DNA of 50,751 bases, taken from contig CAJTVI010000012.1 of the NCBI GenBank assembly GCA_910579545.1, forward strand, positions 1 through 50,751. Direction: 5' to 3'. The DNA is from an uncultured Oscillospiraceae bacterium. Its GTDB lineage: Bacteria > Bacillota > Clostridia > Oscillospirales > Ruminococcaceae. Under the pieces are notes generated by a model. The model was not told the DNA's origin and did not search any database. It worked only from the letters and a program-made list of their open reading frames with translations. Both the position numbers and the translations under genes were made by a program. Within the stretch, counting starts at the first letter, position 1; each line of letters starts with the position of its first letter. Below are positions 43,307 through 50,751 of this stretch, in pieces.

Positions 43307-44414
43307 GGATCGGCACCCCAAAGGGGCAGCGGCCCTCGCAGGCGCCGCAGCGGATGCAGTCGCCCGCGTGGGCGGTGAGGGCGGCGTAGTGCTCCCGCAC
43401 CGTTTCGGGCAGCTGACCCTGGGCTTTGCACAGGTTTAAAAACTTGGTCACGCTGGCCACCTCGATGCCCTTGGGGCAGGGGGCGCAGTGGCCGCAGTAC
43501 ATGCAGTGGCCCCGCCAGCTGATCTTGGGAAAGGTCGTAAACACCCCGGCGTAGTCCCGCTCGGCCTCGGGGGCGTCCTCGTAGTGCAGCGCCTGCCGCA
43601 GCTGGTCGGGCGAGTGGGCGCCCACCATCACCGCGGCCGCCGCCGGCCGGGTAAGGGCGTAGTGCAGGCACTGGCATACGGTCATGGCCCTGCCGGCGGG
43701 CGAGTCGGTTTCGCTCAGCAGATCGCCGCCGCCAAAAGCCTTCATCACGGTCATGCCAATGCCCAACCGCTGGCAGGTCTCGTACAGCCTTTCCCGCTCG
43801 GGATCCAGATTAAACAGCGGCTTTTCGTAGCTTTCGTCCGCCCAGAGCTTTTCCAGGTCCTCATCGCCCGGCTGCAGGTCGTAGCAGGGGTTTACGCTGA
43901 ACATCAGCACCTCAATGGCCCCGCTCTGGGCCGCCGCAAGGGCCACGGCCGGGTTGTGGCTGCTCAGCCCGATGTGCCGGATGCGCCCCTCGGCTTTAAG
44001 CCGGCGCGCGTAGTCCAATACGCCGTTCTGTTCCAGCTGCCGCCAGGTGGCGGGCGAATCCACATAATGGATCATGCCCACGTCCAGGTAATCGGTGCCC
44101 AGGTTTTGCAGCTGGGCCTCAAAGGCGGCCTGCACCTCGCCCAGCACCCGGGTGGCGCGGTACTGGCCGTCCTTCCACTCGGTGCAAAGATGCGCCTGCA
44201 AAATAAACTCGCTGCGGCGCGGCGCAACGGCCCGGCCCACCCGGCGCTGCATGTCCGGGTCGGGGCTGTACAGGTCCATGCAGTTTACCCCGTGCGCAAA
44301 GGCCAGGGCAAACATTTCATCTGTAAAGGCGGTGTCCTTGCCAATAAATCCTTCGCAGCCAAGCCCGATCTCGCTTACCATAAGGCCGGTATTGCCAAGC
44401 TTGCGGTAGTGCAT
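43266..44414 (-). CDS. Aldo/keto reductase with C-terminal double ferredoxin-type domain
   Basis: A 382-residue protein. Residues 1-280 are an aldo/keto-reductase barrel (KLGNTGLMVSEIGLGC, the active-site Tyr in MDLYSPD, DYLDVGMIH, RIRHIGLSSHNP). The last 100 residues hold two 4Fe-4S motifs, CMYCGHCAPCPKG and CIRCGACEGRCPFG. This architecture is common in anaerobes; electrons may come from ferredoxin. The substrate is unknown. On the minus strand AAAGGAGG lies before the ATG. It converges with the truncated ABC gene and stands alone. Confidence 0.87.
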   Translation of the reverse strand: MHYRKLGNTGLMVSEIGLGCEGFIGKDTAFTDEMFALAFAHGVNCMDLYSPDPDMQRRVGRAVAPRRSEFILQAHLCTEWKDGQYRATRVLGEVQAAFEAQLQNLGTDYLDVGMIHYVDSPATWRQLEQNGVLDYARRLKAEGRIRHIGLSSHNPAVALAAAQSGAIEVLMFSVNPCYDLQPGDEDLEKLWADESYEKPLFNLDPERERLYETCQRLGIGMTVMKAFGGGDLLSETDSPAGRAMTVCQCLHYALTRPAAAAVMVGAHSPDQLRQALHYEDAPEAERDYAGVFTTFPKISWRGHCMYCGHCAPCPKGIEVASVTKFLNLCKAQGQLPETVREHYAALTAHAGDCIRCGACEGRCPFGVPILKNMAEAKEVFGY

Positions 44415-44501
44415 CGGTTCGTTCCTCCTTTTTTACAAATGGGCCGCGGCCGGCAAAAGGGTAAGGGGGCCGGCCGCGGCGGGGGTGTGGCGGGGGGTTA
44501 C

Positions 44502-44588
44502 GCGTTCAGCGCGCCGCGGGGCGGGGGATAGGCTGCGCCGCTGCAAAAGGCCGGGGCAGGAAAAGCTATGCGTTCAGCGCGCCGCGGG
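44502..44588. repeat. Direct repeat of the 3' end of the ABC exporter gene
   Basis: GCGTTCAGCGCGCCGCGGG occurs at 44502-44520 and again at 44570-44588. The second copy is the end of the exporter gene (minus strand). Read on the minus strand, both encode R-G-A-L-N-A followed by a stop, but with different synonymous codons (GCA TAG in the gene, GCG TAA in the copy). Confidence 0.75.
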
Positions 44589-46404
44589 TGGCCTCGGCGC
44601 GGTACTGGTGGGTATAGAGGCTGTGGTAGTAGCCGCCCTTGGCCAGCAGCTCATCATGGGTGCCGGACTCGGTGATCCGCCCGTCCCGGATCACAAGGAT
44701 GCGGTCGGCACTGCGGATGGTGGAAAGCCGGTGCGCCACAATAAAGCTGGTGCGGCCGGCCAGCACGGTCTGGATGGCGCTCTGGATCAGCTGCTCGGTT
44801 TCGGTGTCGATGCTGCTGGTGGCCTCGTCCAGCACAAAGATGCGGGGGTCGGCCAGGATCACCCGCGCAAAGCAGACCAGCTGCTTTTGCCCGGTCGAGA
44901 GCCGGCCGCCGCCCTCGCCCACCTCGGTGCCGTAGCCCTGGGGCAGCGCCTCGATAAATTCGTCTGCCCGCACCATGGCGGCCGCGCGCCGCACCTCCTC
45001 TAAGCTGGCGTCCTTGCGGCCATAGCGGATATTGTCGGCAATGCTGCCGCTGAAAAGGTGCGGGGTCTGCAATACATACCCCAGCGCCGAGTGCAGCCAC
45101 AGCTGGCTGCGGGTGCGGTAATCGGCCCCATCGATCAGCACCCGGCCCTCGGTGGGCTCGTAAAAGCGGCAGACCAGGTTGACGATGGTGCTCTTGCCCG
45201 CGCCGGTTTCGCCCACCAGGGCGATGGTCTGGCCCGGCTCCACCCGCAGGCTGAAATCGCGCAGCACCGTCTCGCCGGTTTTGTAGGCAAAGCTTACATG
45301 CTCAAATTCCACCCTGCCGGTAATGGGCGGCCAGTTCTGCCGCAGGGGGGCAAGGGCGGTGCCGTACTCGGCCGTTACCTCGGGGCTGTCCACAATGTCC
45401 GGCTCGGTGTCCAAGAGGTCGATCACCCGCTCGGCGCTGGCCTGGGCGGCCTGCATTTCGGCCAGGATGCGGGCCAGCTGCTGGATGGGGTCAAACAGCT
45501 GGGTGGTGTAGCTGATAAAGGCGGCCAGGGTGCCAAAGCCCATGGTTCCGGCAAACACCAGCCGGCCGCCCCAGCCCAGGGCCAGGGCGGTGGAGATGCT
45601 GCCCAGCGCCATGACCAGCGGCATAAACACCGCGCTTAAAAGGGCCGAGCGGATGCTGGCCGTGCGCATGGCGCCGGTAAGCTCTTTAAATTCGCCGGCG
45701 CTGGCCTCCTCCCGCACCAGGGTCTTGGTGGTCACCGCGCCCATGATGCCCTCGTTGAAGGCCCCGGTGATCCGGCTGTTGGCCTTGCGTACCCGGCGCT
45801 GGTACTTGAGGATGCGGCGCTGAAAAAACACGCACAGCACCGCCAGAACCGGGGTGATGCAGAGCACCAAAAGCCCCAGCTGCCAGTGCATGGCCAGCAG
45901 CACGATCACAATGCCCACTGCAAACACGCCGGCCCACATCAGATCCACCAGGCTCCAGGCGATCATGTCCGAAAGGCGGGCGATGTCGCTTACCATCCGG
46001 GCCATCAGCCAGCCTACCGAGGTGGTGTCGTAAAAGCTGAAGGAGAGCTGCTGCAGCTTGGCAAAGGCGTCCTGCCGGATGTCGTAGCTCATGTCCATCT
46101 CCAGCTTGCCCGCCAGCTTTACAAACAAAAACACCCCCAAGCTTTGGGCCATTACCAGCGCGGCGTACAAAAGCCCATAGGCCGGCAGCCCCTCGGTGGT
46201 GCCGCCGCCAATAAAGTGGTCGATGGCATAGCGCGAAAGCTGCGGGTAGGCAAGGTCGCCCAGCGCCACGCACAGCAGCACCAGCACCACCCCCAGCACG
46301 GTGCGGCGGTGGCGCATGGCATAGGCCACAAGGCGCTTCCAAAGCGCAAGGTCAAGCTTTTGGCCGGCGTCGTCCCGCCGGTCCTCAAAATGGTTGTGCG
46401 CCAT
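44566..46404 (-). CDS. ABC exporter half-transporter, canonical ATPase subunit (BmrD/TM288-like)
   Basis: A 612-residue protein with six membrane helices (about 30-310) and a C-terminal nucleotide-binding domain: Walker A GETGAGKST, signature LSTGQKQLVCFARVIL, Walker B FVLDEATSSID with the catalytic Glu, and H-loop AHRLSTI. The signature has Thr in place of the usual second Gly (LSGGQ). With the upstream gene it forms a heterodimeric exporter for drugs, lipids or peptides. Its ATG overlaps the stop of the upstream gene as TAATG, so the two are made in equal amounts. Confidence 0.9.
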   Translation of the reverse strand: MAHNHFEDRRDDAGQKLDLALWKRLVAYAMRHRRTVLGVVLVLLCVALGDLAYPQLSRYAIDHFIGGGTTEGLPAYGLLYAALVMAQSLGVFLFVKLAGKLEMDMSYDIRQDAFAKLQQLSFSFYDTTSVGWLMARMVSDIARLSDMIAWSLVDLMWAGVFAVGIVIVLLAMHWQLGLLVLCITPVLAVLCVFFQRRILKYQRRVRKANSRITGAFNEGIMGAVTTKTLVREEASAGEFKELTGAMRTASIRSALLSAVFMPLVMALGSISTALALGWGGRLVFAGTMGFGTLAAFISYTTQLFDPIQQLARILAEMQAAQASAERVIDLLDTEPDIVDSPEVTAEYGTALAPLRQNWPPITGRVEFEHVSFAYKTGETVLRDFSLRVEPGQTIALVGETGAGKSTIVNLVCRFYEPTEGRVLIDGADYRTRSQLWLHSALGYVLQTPHLFSGSIADNIRYGRKDASLEEVRRAAAMVRADEFIEALPQGYGTEVGEGGGRLSTGQKQLVCFARVILADPRIFVLDEATSSIDTETEQLIQSAIQTVLAGRTSFIVAHRLSTIRSADRILVIRDGRITESGTHDELLAKGGYYHSLYTHQYRAEATRGALNA

Positions 46405-48239
46405 TATGCCTCGCCCCCTTCCGCGTGTGCTTGGGGCAGCTCGTTCTGGATGGCGCAGACCCGCCGGTAAAGCCCCTCCTCGGCGGCAAGGGTTTCGTGG
46501 GTGCCCATCTGCACCACCCGGCCCTTGTCCAGCACTAAGATCAGATCCGCCTGCCGGATGGTGGCAATGCGGTGGCTGATCAAAAACATGGTGCCGTGCT
46601 GCCGGGCATGCAAAGCGTCCCGGATAGCCGCGTCGGTCTCGGCGTCCACCGCCGAGAGGGAATCGTCAAAAATCAGGATCGGGGTTTGCTGCAGCAGCAT
46701 CCGGGCAATGGCCACCCGCTGCTTCTGCCCGCCCGAAAGGGTCACCCCGCGCTCGCCCACCATGGTGTCGTAGCCGTCGGCAAAGCCCTCGATCACCTCA
46801 TGTACGCTGGCGGTGCGGGCCGCGGCCACCACCTCGGCCTTGGCCGCCTGCGGCCGGGCAATGGCGATGTTTTCGCCGATCGTGCGGCTGTACAAAAACG
46901 GCTCCTGCAATACAATGCCCACGTTGCGGCGCAGGTGGTGGCGCTCAATGTCCGCAATGTCCACCCCCGAAAGGGTGATCCGCCCGCTTTTTACCGGGTA
47001 AAGCCGCTGCAAAAGCTGCACCAGGCTGGATTTGCCCGCCCCGGTGCTGCCCAAAATGCCGATGGTCTGGCCCGGCTGGGCCGCAAAGGAGACGTGCGAG
47101 AGCACCGGCACTCCGTCGCCGTAATCAAACGAGACGTCCTCAAACCGCACGCTGCCGTCGATGGCGGGGGTCAGGGCCCTGCCCGGCTCGCCCTCGGGCG
47201 GCACGGCTAAGATTTCCTCCAGCCGGCCAAGGGCGATGTCCGCCTTGCCAAGGTCGGCCAGAATGCGCCCAAGCTGCCGCATGGGGAAGGTGAGCATCGA
47301 GGTGTATGTGGTAAACAACAGCATATCGCCCAAACTCAAAGAGCCGTTTACCGCAAAATACACCCCGCACACCCCCGAAAGGGCGATCTGCAGATAGCCG
47401 ATCATGTCCGAGAGGCCCCAGTAGGCCCCCATCAGGGTGTTAAGGTGGAGGGTGATGTCGTGAAAGGACCGGTTGAGCCGGGTAAATTTCTCCAGCTCGG
47501 CCTTTTCCTGGGCAAAGGCGCGCACCACCCGCACCCCGGTCAGGTTTTCCTGCAGCGCGGTGGACAGCGCGCCCTCGGCCTCATCCGAGCGGGTAAACTG
47601 CCGCTGCACCCCGCGGAAATAGAAAAAGCTGAATACGATCAAAATGGGCAAAAGGCAGGTGGAAAGCAGGGTCATGCGGCGGCTGATGGGCAGCATGATG
47701 GCCAGGGCCGTGCACACCATGGCCAGGGTGCGCACCACCTCCATGGCCTGCATCTGCACAAACCGGCGCACCGTTTCCACGTCGCTGGTGCAGCGCTGCA
47801 CCAGATCGCCGGTCTGCACCCCCACATGGTAGCTGTAAGGCACCGCCTCAAGGTGGCAAAAAAGCTTGTCCCGCAGGCGCTTGGCCAGCCCCTCGCCCGC
47901 GTAGGCGATGCAGTGCCCGCGCAGGTAGGTGGCTGCGCCGCCCGCAAGGCTTACCAGAACCAGCAGCGCCGCCGGCCAGAACAGGTGCCGGGCAAAATAG
48001 TCCCGCCCGCCCATATTGGCAAAGAGGGCTGCCAGCGGCCCGGGCAGGGCCGGCGTTTTGGCGCCGATGATGCTGTCCACCGTAAACGAAACGATCAGCG
48101 GGCTTAGGTACGAAAGGGCCGTTGCGCATAAAGTGGCCGCAACGCCAAGCGCCAGATACCACTTGACGCCGCAAAAAATGTCGGCCAGCAGCTTTTTGCG
48201 AAAGCCGCGCGGCCTTGCCTTGGTAGGTTTGGGTTGCAT
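46404..48239 (-). CDS. ABC exporter half-transporter, degenerate ATPase subunit (BmrC/TM287-like)
   Basis: A 611-residue partner with six membrane helices and a nucleotide-binding domain: Walker A GSTGAGKSS, intact signature LSGGQKQRVAIARML, but Walker B ILIFDDSLSAVD, with Asp where the catalytic Glu should be. This is the known mark of the non-hydrolytic site in heterodimeric exporters. I start it at ATG 48239 (minus strand), preceded by AAAAAAGGAG; a frame open further upstream runs into the leader. Its regulator is not apparent nearby. Confidence 0.9.
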   Translation of the reverse strand: MQPKPTKARPRGFRKKLLADIFCGVKWYLALGVAATLCATALSYLSPLIVSFTVDSIIGAKTPALPGPLAALFANMGGRDYFARHLFWPAALLVLVSLAGGAATYLRGHCIAYAGEGLAKRLRDKLFCHLEAVPYSYHVGVQTGDLVQRCTSDVETVRRFVQMQAMEVVRTLAMVCTALAIMLPISRRMTLLSTCLLPILIVFSFFYFRGVQRQFTRSDEAEGALSTALQENLTGVRVVRAFAQEKAELEKFTRLNRSFHDITLHLNTLMGAYWGLSDMIGYLQIALSGVCGVYFAVNGSLSLGDMLLFTTYTSMLTFPMRQLGRILADLGKADIALGRLEEILAVPPEGEPGRALTPAIDGSVRFEDVSFDYGDGVPVLSHVSFAAQPGQTIGILGSTGAGKSSLVQLLQRLYPVKSGRITLSGVDIADIERHHLRRNVGIVLQEPFLYSRTIGENIAIARPQAAKAEVVAAARTASVHEVIEGFADGYDTMVGERGVTLSGGQKQRVAIARMLLQQTPILIFDDSLSAVDAETDAAIRDALHARQHGTMFLISHRIATIRQADLILVLDKGRVVQMGTHETLAAEEGLYRRVCAIQNELPQAHAEGGEA

Positions 48240-48382
48240 ACTCGCTCCTTTTTTGGGCGCCCTGCCGCCCACGGCATTGCGCAGGGGCCGCCCTGCTGCT
48301 GGACGCAGCCGCACGTCCATGGGAATTTGCGGATGATGATATGGAAAACGCCCCGGGCAGCTGCCCAAAGGGGTTCCCCTTC

Positions 48383-48441
48383 AAAAACCGGTAACGGCGG
48401 TTTTTGTACACAAAAACGCCGCAAGCATCTTGCCTGCGGCG
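48383..48441 (-). terminator. Tandem terminators after the minus-strand tRNAs
   Basis: On the minus strand the first stem is CGCCGCA/TGCGGCG (48417-48441) followed by TTTTTG. The second is AAAAACCG at 48383-48390 against CGGTTTTT at 48398-48405, which works in both directions. The first starts 3 nt after the CCA end of tRNA-Gln. Confidence 0.8.
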
Positions 48442-48443
48442 GA

Positions 48444-48518
48444 TGGTTGGGTTGGCGGGATTCGAACCCACGCATGCGGGAGTCAAAGTCCCGTGCCTTA
48501 CCGCTTGGCGACAACCCA
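48444..48518 (-). tRNA. tRNA-Gln (TTG)
   Basis: On the minus strand: acceptor TGGGTTG/CAACCCA, anticodon loop CTTTGAC on CGGGA/TCCCG giving TTG, and encoded CCA. Confidence 0.95.
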
Positions 48519-48569
48519 GCATATAGAAAAAAGCGAACTCGATGTATCCACGAATCCGCTTTTTTCAGG

Positions 48570-48647
<78 letters not shown>

Positions 48648-48650
48648 ACA

Positions 48651-48727
48651 TGGTGCGCCCAAAGGGACTCGAACCCCCGGCCCACTGCTTAGAAGGCAGT
48701 TGCTCTTTCCAGCTGAGCTATGGGCGC
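48651..48727 (-). tRNA. tRNA-Arg (TCT)
   Basis: On the minus strand: acceptor GCGCCCA/TGGGCGC, anticodon loop CTTCTAA on ACTGC/GCAGT giving TCT, and encoded CCA. It is the first gene of the three-tRNA unit. Confidence 0.95.
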
Positions 48728-48765
48728 ACACAAGGCCTTGTCCGCACGGACACGTCGCGTAACGT

Positions 48766-48795
48766 ATTCTACCATAGGCAGGGCCAAAAAGTCAA
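48766..48795 (-). promoter_or_regulatory. Promoter of the tRNA-Arg-His-Gln unit
   Basis: On the minus strand TTGACT (48795-48790) and TAGAAT (48771-48766) with an 18-bp spacer, about 40 nt before tRNA-Arg. Confidence 0.8.
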
Positions 48796-48870
48796 GTGGG
48801 CCGGGCCCGCGCGCGGGCAAAAATATTTCCAGGCAAAACGTGGCCGCCTTTTGTTTGCATTTTCTTAGAA

Positions 48871-48904
48871 ACTACTATACTTTGCAGATAATTTGTAGTA
48901 TAAT
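48871..48904 (+). promoter_or_regulatory. Promoter region of the SDR gene with BlaI-like half-sites
   Basis: TATAAT at 48899-48904 is a clear -10 box without a good -35 box. It overlaps GTAGTAT (48895-48901), the same half-site found in the blaI operators at 49.9 kb, and an opposing ACTAC lies at 48871-48875. The 302-nt gap before the SDR holds this and the divergent tRNA promoter only. Confidence 0.5.
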
Positions 48905-49029
48905 TAACAAAGTAGCTTGGGTGCGCAGGCGGGCTGGCCCGCCCGCGGCCCAAAAAGGATGGCCCTGCCGGCCGCCGGGCGGCCGCGGCGCCATCCACCA
49001 TTCCAAAACAAGAAAGGAACGTGCAAACA

Positions 49030-49833
49030 ATGGGCTTTTTAACCGGCAAAACCGCCATCATCACCGGCGCGGGCCGCGCGGTGCTCAGCGATGGGAAGAG
49101 CTGCGGCTCGATTGGCTACGGCATCGCCACCGCCTACGCCAAGGAGGGCGCGAACATCGTTATCACCGGCCGCAACGTCAAAAAGTTGGAGGACGCCAAG
49201 GAGGAGCTGGAGCGGCTGTACGGCATCAAGGTGCTCATCCTGCAGGCCGACGTCAACGCCGGGGCCGACAATGAGGCGGTCGTCAACGGCGTGGTCAGCA
49301 AGACCATCGAGACCTTTGGCAGCATCGACGTGCTCATCAACAACGCCCAGGCCTCGGCCTCCGGCGTGTCCCTGGCCGACCATACCACCGACCAGTTCAA
49401 CCTGGCCCTCTACTCGGGCCTGTACGCCGCCTTCTATTATATGAAGGCCTGCTATCCCCACCTGAAAGAGAGCAAGGGCACGGTCATCAACTTTGCCTCC
49501 GGCGCGGGCCTGTTTGGCAACTACGGCCAGTGCGCCTACGCCGCCGCCAAGGAAGGCATCCGCGGCCTGTCCCGCGTGGCCGCCACCGAGTGGGGCCCCG
49601 ATGGCATCAATGTCAACGTGATCTGCCCCATTGCCTGGACCGCCCAGCTCGAGAATTTCCAGAACGCCTACCCGGACGCCTTCAAGGCCAATGTCAAGAT
49701 GCCCCCGATGGGCCACTATGGCGACCCCGAGACCGAGATCGGCCGGGTCTGCGTGCAGCTCGCCAACCCCGACTTCAAGTATCTCACCGGCGAGACCCTT
49801 ACCCTCGAGGGCGGCATGGGCCTGCGGCCGTAA
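49030..49833 (+). CDS. SDR-family oxidoreductase with an enlarged cofactor loop
   Basis: A 267-residue SDR with NNAQ in place of NNAG, the active-site Ser in NFASGAG and Tyr-x-x-x-Lys as YAAAKEG. The C-terminus is TLEGGMGLRP. The glycine-rich loop is unusual: TGAGRAVLSDGKSCGSIGYGIA carries about eight extra residues between the first glycines and the SIGYGIA part, recalling enoyl-ACP-reductase-type loops. The substrate is unknown; hydroxysteroid, acyl or sugar substrates are all possible. The ATG at 49030 is chosen over the GTG at 49021 because AAAGGA at 49013-49018 is well spaced for it. Confidence 0.85.
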   Translation: MGFLTGKTAIITGAGRAVLSDGKSCGSIGYGIATAYAKEGANIVITGRNVKKLEDAKEELERLYGIKVLILQADVNAGADNEAVVNGVVSKTIETFGSIDVLINNAQASASGVSLADHTTDQFNLALYSGLYAAFYYMKACYPHLKESKGTVINFASGAGLFGNYGQCAYAAAKEGIRGLSRVAATEWGPDGINVNVICPIAWTAQLENFQNAYPDAFKANVKMPPMGHYGDPETEIGRVCVQLANPDFKYLTGETLTLEGGMGLRP

Positions 49834-49883
49834 GGGCTTTTTGAGGGCGTTTGCCCACGCCAAAAACAAAAAAATAGCCATGG

Positions 49884-49919
49884 CAGGCAGGGCTTTAGCG
49901 GGTCCTGCCTGTTTTTTGG
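49884..49919 (+). terminator. Terminator after the SDR gene
   Basis: CAGGCAGG at 49884-49891 pairs with CCTGCCTG at 49904-49911, followed by TTTTTTGG. Confidence 0.8.
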
Positions 49920-49924
49920 TCAAA

Positions 49925-49991
49925 AATACTACCAGAGTAGTATTGACAATCCGGCGGAACCGTGGTAGTATCATAACAGGAGTACTACCAC
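49925..49991 (+). promoter_or_regulatory. blaI promoter with two BlaI-type operators
   Basis: Promoter: TTGACA at 49943-49948 and TAGTAT at 49966-49971, 17 bp apart. Operator 1 is the perfect 20-bp palindrome 49925-49944 (AATACTAC-CAGA-GTAGTATT), touching the -35 box. Operator 2 has perfect 9-bp arms, GTGGTAGTA at 49962-49970 and TACTACCAC at 49983-49991, covering the -10 box and start site. This is the typical layout of autorepression by a BlaI/MecI-type protein; the TACTAC/GTAGTA half-site is read from the repeats. Confidence 0.85.
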
Positions 49992-50021
49992 AGTCTTATT
50001 TCGTGAAAGGGGAACAGGGCC

Positions 50022-50381
50022 ATGGAGGTAAAGCTGTTCGATTCGGAATTAAAGGTAATGGACGTGCTCTGGCGGGAGGGGGAGCGCCCGGCCCGGCAGG
50101 TGGCCGCCGTGCTGCAAAAGGAGGTTGGCTGGAACATCAACACCACCTACACCCTCCTCAAGCGGTGCATCAAAAAGGGGGCGGTGCAGCGCACCGAGCC
50201 GGGCTTTTTGTGTAAGGCGCTGATCACCCGCGAGGAGGTGCAGGCCGCCGAGACCGACGAGCTGGTGGGCAAGCTGTTTGACGGCTCGGTGGATAAGCTT
50301 TTTGCCTCGCTGCTGGGGCGCAAAAACCTCTCGGCCGAGCAGATCGCCCGCCTGCGCGAGATCGTGGGGGAACTGGAATGA
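50022..50381 (+). CDS. blaI: BlaI/MecI/CopY-family repressor
   Basis: A 119-residue winged-helix repressor: the DNA-binding part includes DSELKVMDVLWREG, and the recognition region NINTTYTLLKRCIKKG matches BlaI/MecI. The C-terminal helices form the dimer. BlaI proteins are cleaved or released when the BlaR1 sensor protease detects beta-lactam or another envelope signal. The next gene overlaps by ATGA and encodes such a sensor. GAAAGGGG precedes the ATG. No beta-lactamase gene is in view, so the controlled trait may be something else. Confidence 0.9.
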   Translation: MEVKLFDSELKVMDVLWREGERPARQVAAVLQKEVGWNINTTYTLLKRCIKKGAVQRTEPGFLCKALITREEVQAAETDELVGKLFDGSVDKLFASLLGRKNLSAEQIARLREIVGELE

Positions 50382-50731
50382 GCCTTTTGCAGATGAGCTT
50401 TCAGGGCGGGGTGCTGATTTTGGTCACCATGGCTCTGCGGGCGGCGGCGCTGCACCGGCTGCCAAAGGGGGCGTTTTCGGCCCTGTGGGGCATGGCCCTG
50501 CTGCGGCTGCTGCTGCCCTTTAAGCTGGCCTCGGCTTTGAGCGTGTACAGCCTTGCAAACCGGCTGGCGGCCGCGGCAAACAGCGCCCCCGCGGCGGTTC
50601 CGCTGCCCGGCGTGATGCCGGCGCTGCCTTGTTCATCCAGCGATGGGACGGATCAGCCGTTCCACTTGCCCAGCGCAGCCAGGCCGTTGTCCTTGGCACG
50701 CTCGTACACGGTCTTCTGGGCAGCTGCGTAG
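50378..50731 (+). pseudogene. BlaR1-like M56 sensor peptidase, N-terminal fragment
   Basis: The first about 84 residues match the start of BlaR1/MecR1-type M56 proteins: a membrane helix, RLPKGAFSALWGMALLRLLLPF and SVYSLANRL. At about 50625-50640 the sequence changes character. The frame continues for only some 33 unrelated residues and stops at 50731, antisense to a different gene. A complete M56 sensor needs several hundred more residues with an HExxH site. It is therefore truncated by a rearrangement or by an assembly joint. Confidence 0.75.
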
Positions 50732-50751
50732 TTGCCCTTCATGTCCTTGGC
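50653..50751 (-). CDS. C-terminal end of an unidentified gene running in from the right
   Basis: On the minus strand an open frame enters at the window edge and ends at TGA 50655-50653. The last residues include YAAAQKTVYERAKDNGLAAL and end in GKWNG. Codons GCT, GCA and CGT, rare in the neighbouring genes, are used here along with AAG, AAC and CTG, which suggests a different, perhaps highly expressed, gene context. I do not recognise the family. Confidence 0.55.
   Translation of the reverse strand, partial: AKDMKGNYAAAQKTVYERAKDNGLAALGKWNG

Overview
The window comes from a GC-rich, low-G+C-lineage-type Firmicute, most likely an anaerobic gut Oscillospiraceae/Ruminococcaceae relative (Faecalibacterium, Gemmiger or Subdoligranulum type). 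This is an inference from four things: strong AAGGAGG-type ribosome binding sites, the tig-clpP-clpX-lon-ysxC order, the Bacillus-like YmfF/YmfH pair and UPF0735 protein, and liv-type transport together with iron-sulfur and flavin enzymes typical of anaerobes. No rRNA gene is present to fix the taxon.

Layout. 0.3-4.3 kb: an aspartate-family amino-acid operon (ACT-domain protein, homoserine dehydrogenase, homoserine kinase, aspartokinase), closed by a strong terminator. The aspartokinase gene carries an internal ribosome binding site and in-frame start for a separate regulatory subunit. 4.4-10.1 kb: a D,D-carboxypeptidase, an M16 peptidase-like pair, lgt and folD, tightly packed. 10.1-18.8 kb: protein quality control (trigger factor, ClpP, ClpX, Lon, the ribosome-assembly GTPase YsxC, a methyltransferase and Hsp33). 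19.0-19.65 kb: six tRNA genes with a clear promoter and two terminators. 19.75-22.7 kb: an accessory patch with an AraC-GNAT fusion regulator, a MATE pump and a Spo0A-C-like remnant broken by an in-frame TGA.

22.7-41 kb: a comF-type gene, a fucose/arabinose-isomerase-like orphan, a complete branched-chain-amino-acid-type ABC importer (livJ-H-M-G-F), and a LacI-containing group that I read as a sugar or sugar-acid utilisation cluster. Its members are an IlvD/Edd dehydratase, a LacI regulator, a tagatose-3-epimerase-like protein, a zinc alcohol dehydrogenase, an SDR, a large FAD flavoprotein, a DUF554 membrane protein, an old-yellow-enzyme-like Fe-S oxidoreductase and a ROK kinase. Oxidation, epimerisation, dehydration, enoate/flavin reduction and phosphorylation capacities sit side by side. 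The substrate is unknown, and this is the best candidate for an undescribed pathway.

41-50.75 kb: a divergent cysteine-synthase-like enzyme, a YtrA-type GntR regulator followed by an ABC ATPase cut off at a 19-bp inverted repeat, an aldo/keto reductase with two ferredoxin-type clusters, a heterodimeric ABC exporter pair, three tRNA genes on the minus strand, an SDR, and an autoregulated BlaI/BlaR1-type pair. BlaR1 is interrupted at the window end by foreign-looking sequence holding the 3' end of a minus-strand gene. This could be a real rearrangement or an assembly joint.

The GC richness gives long antisense open frames under almost every gene; these were discarded.
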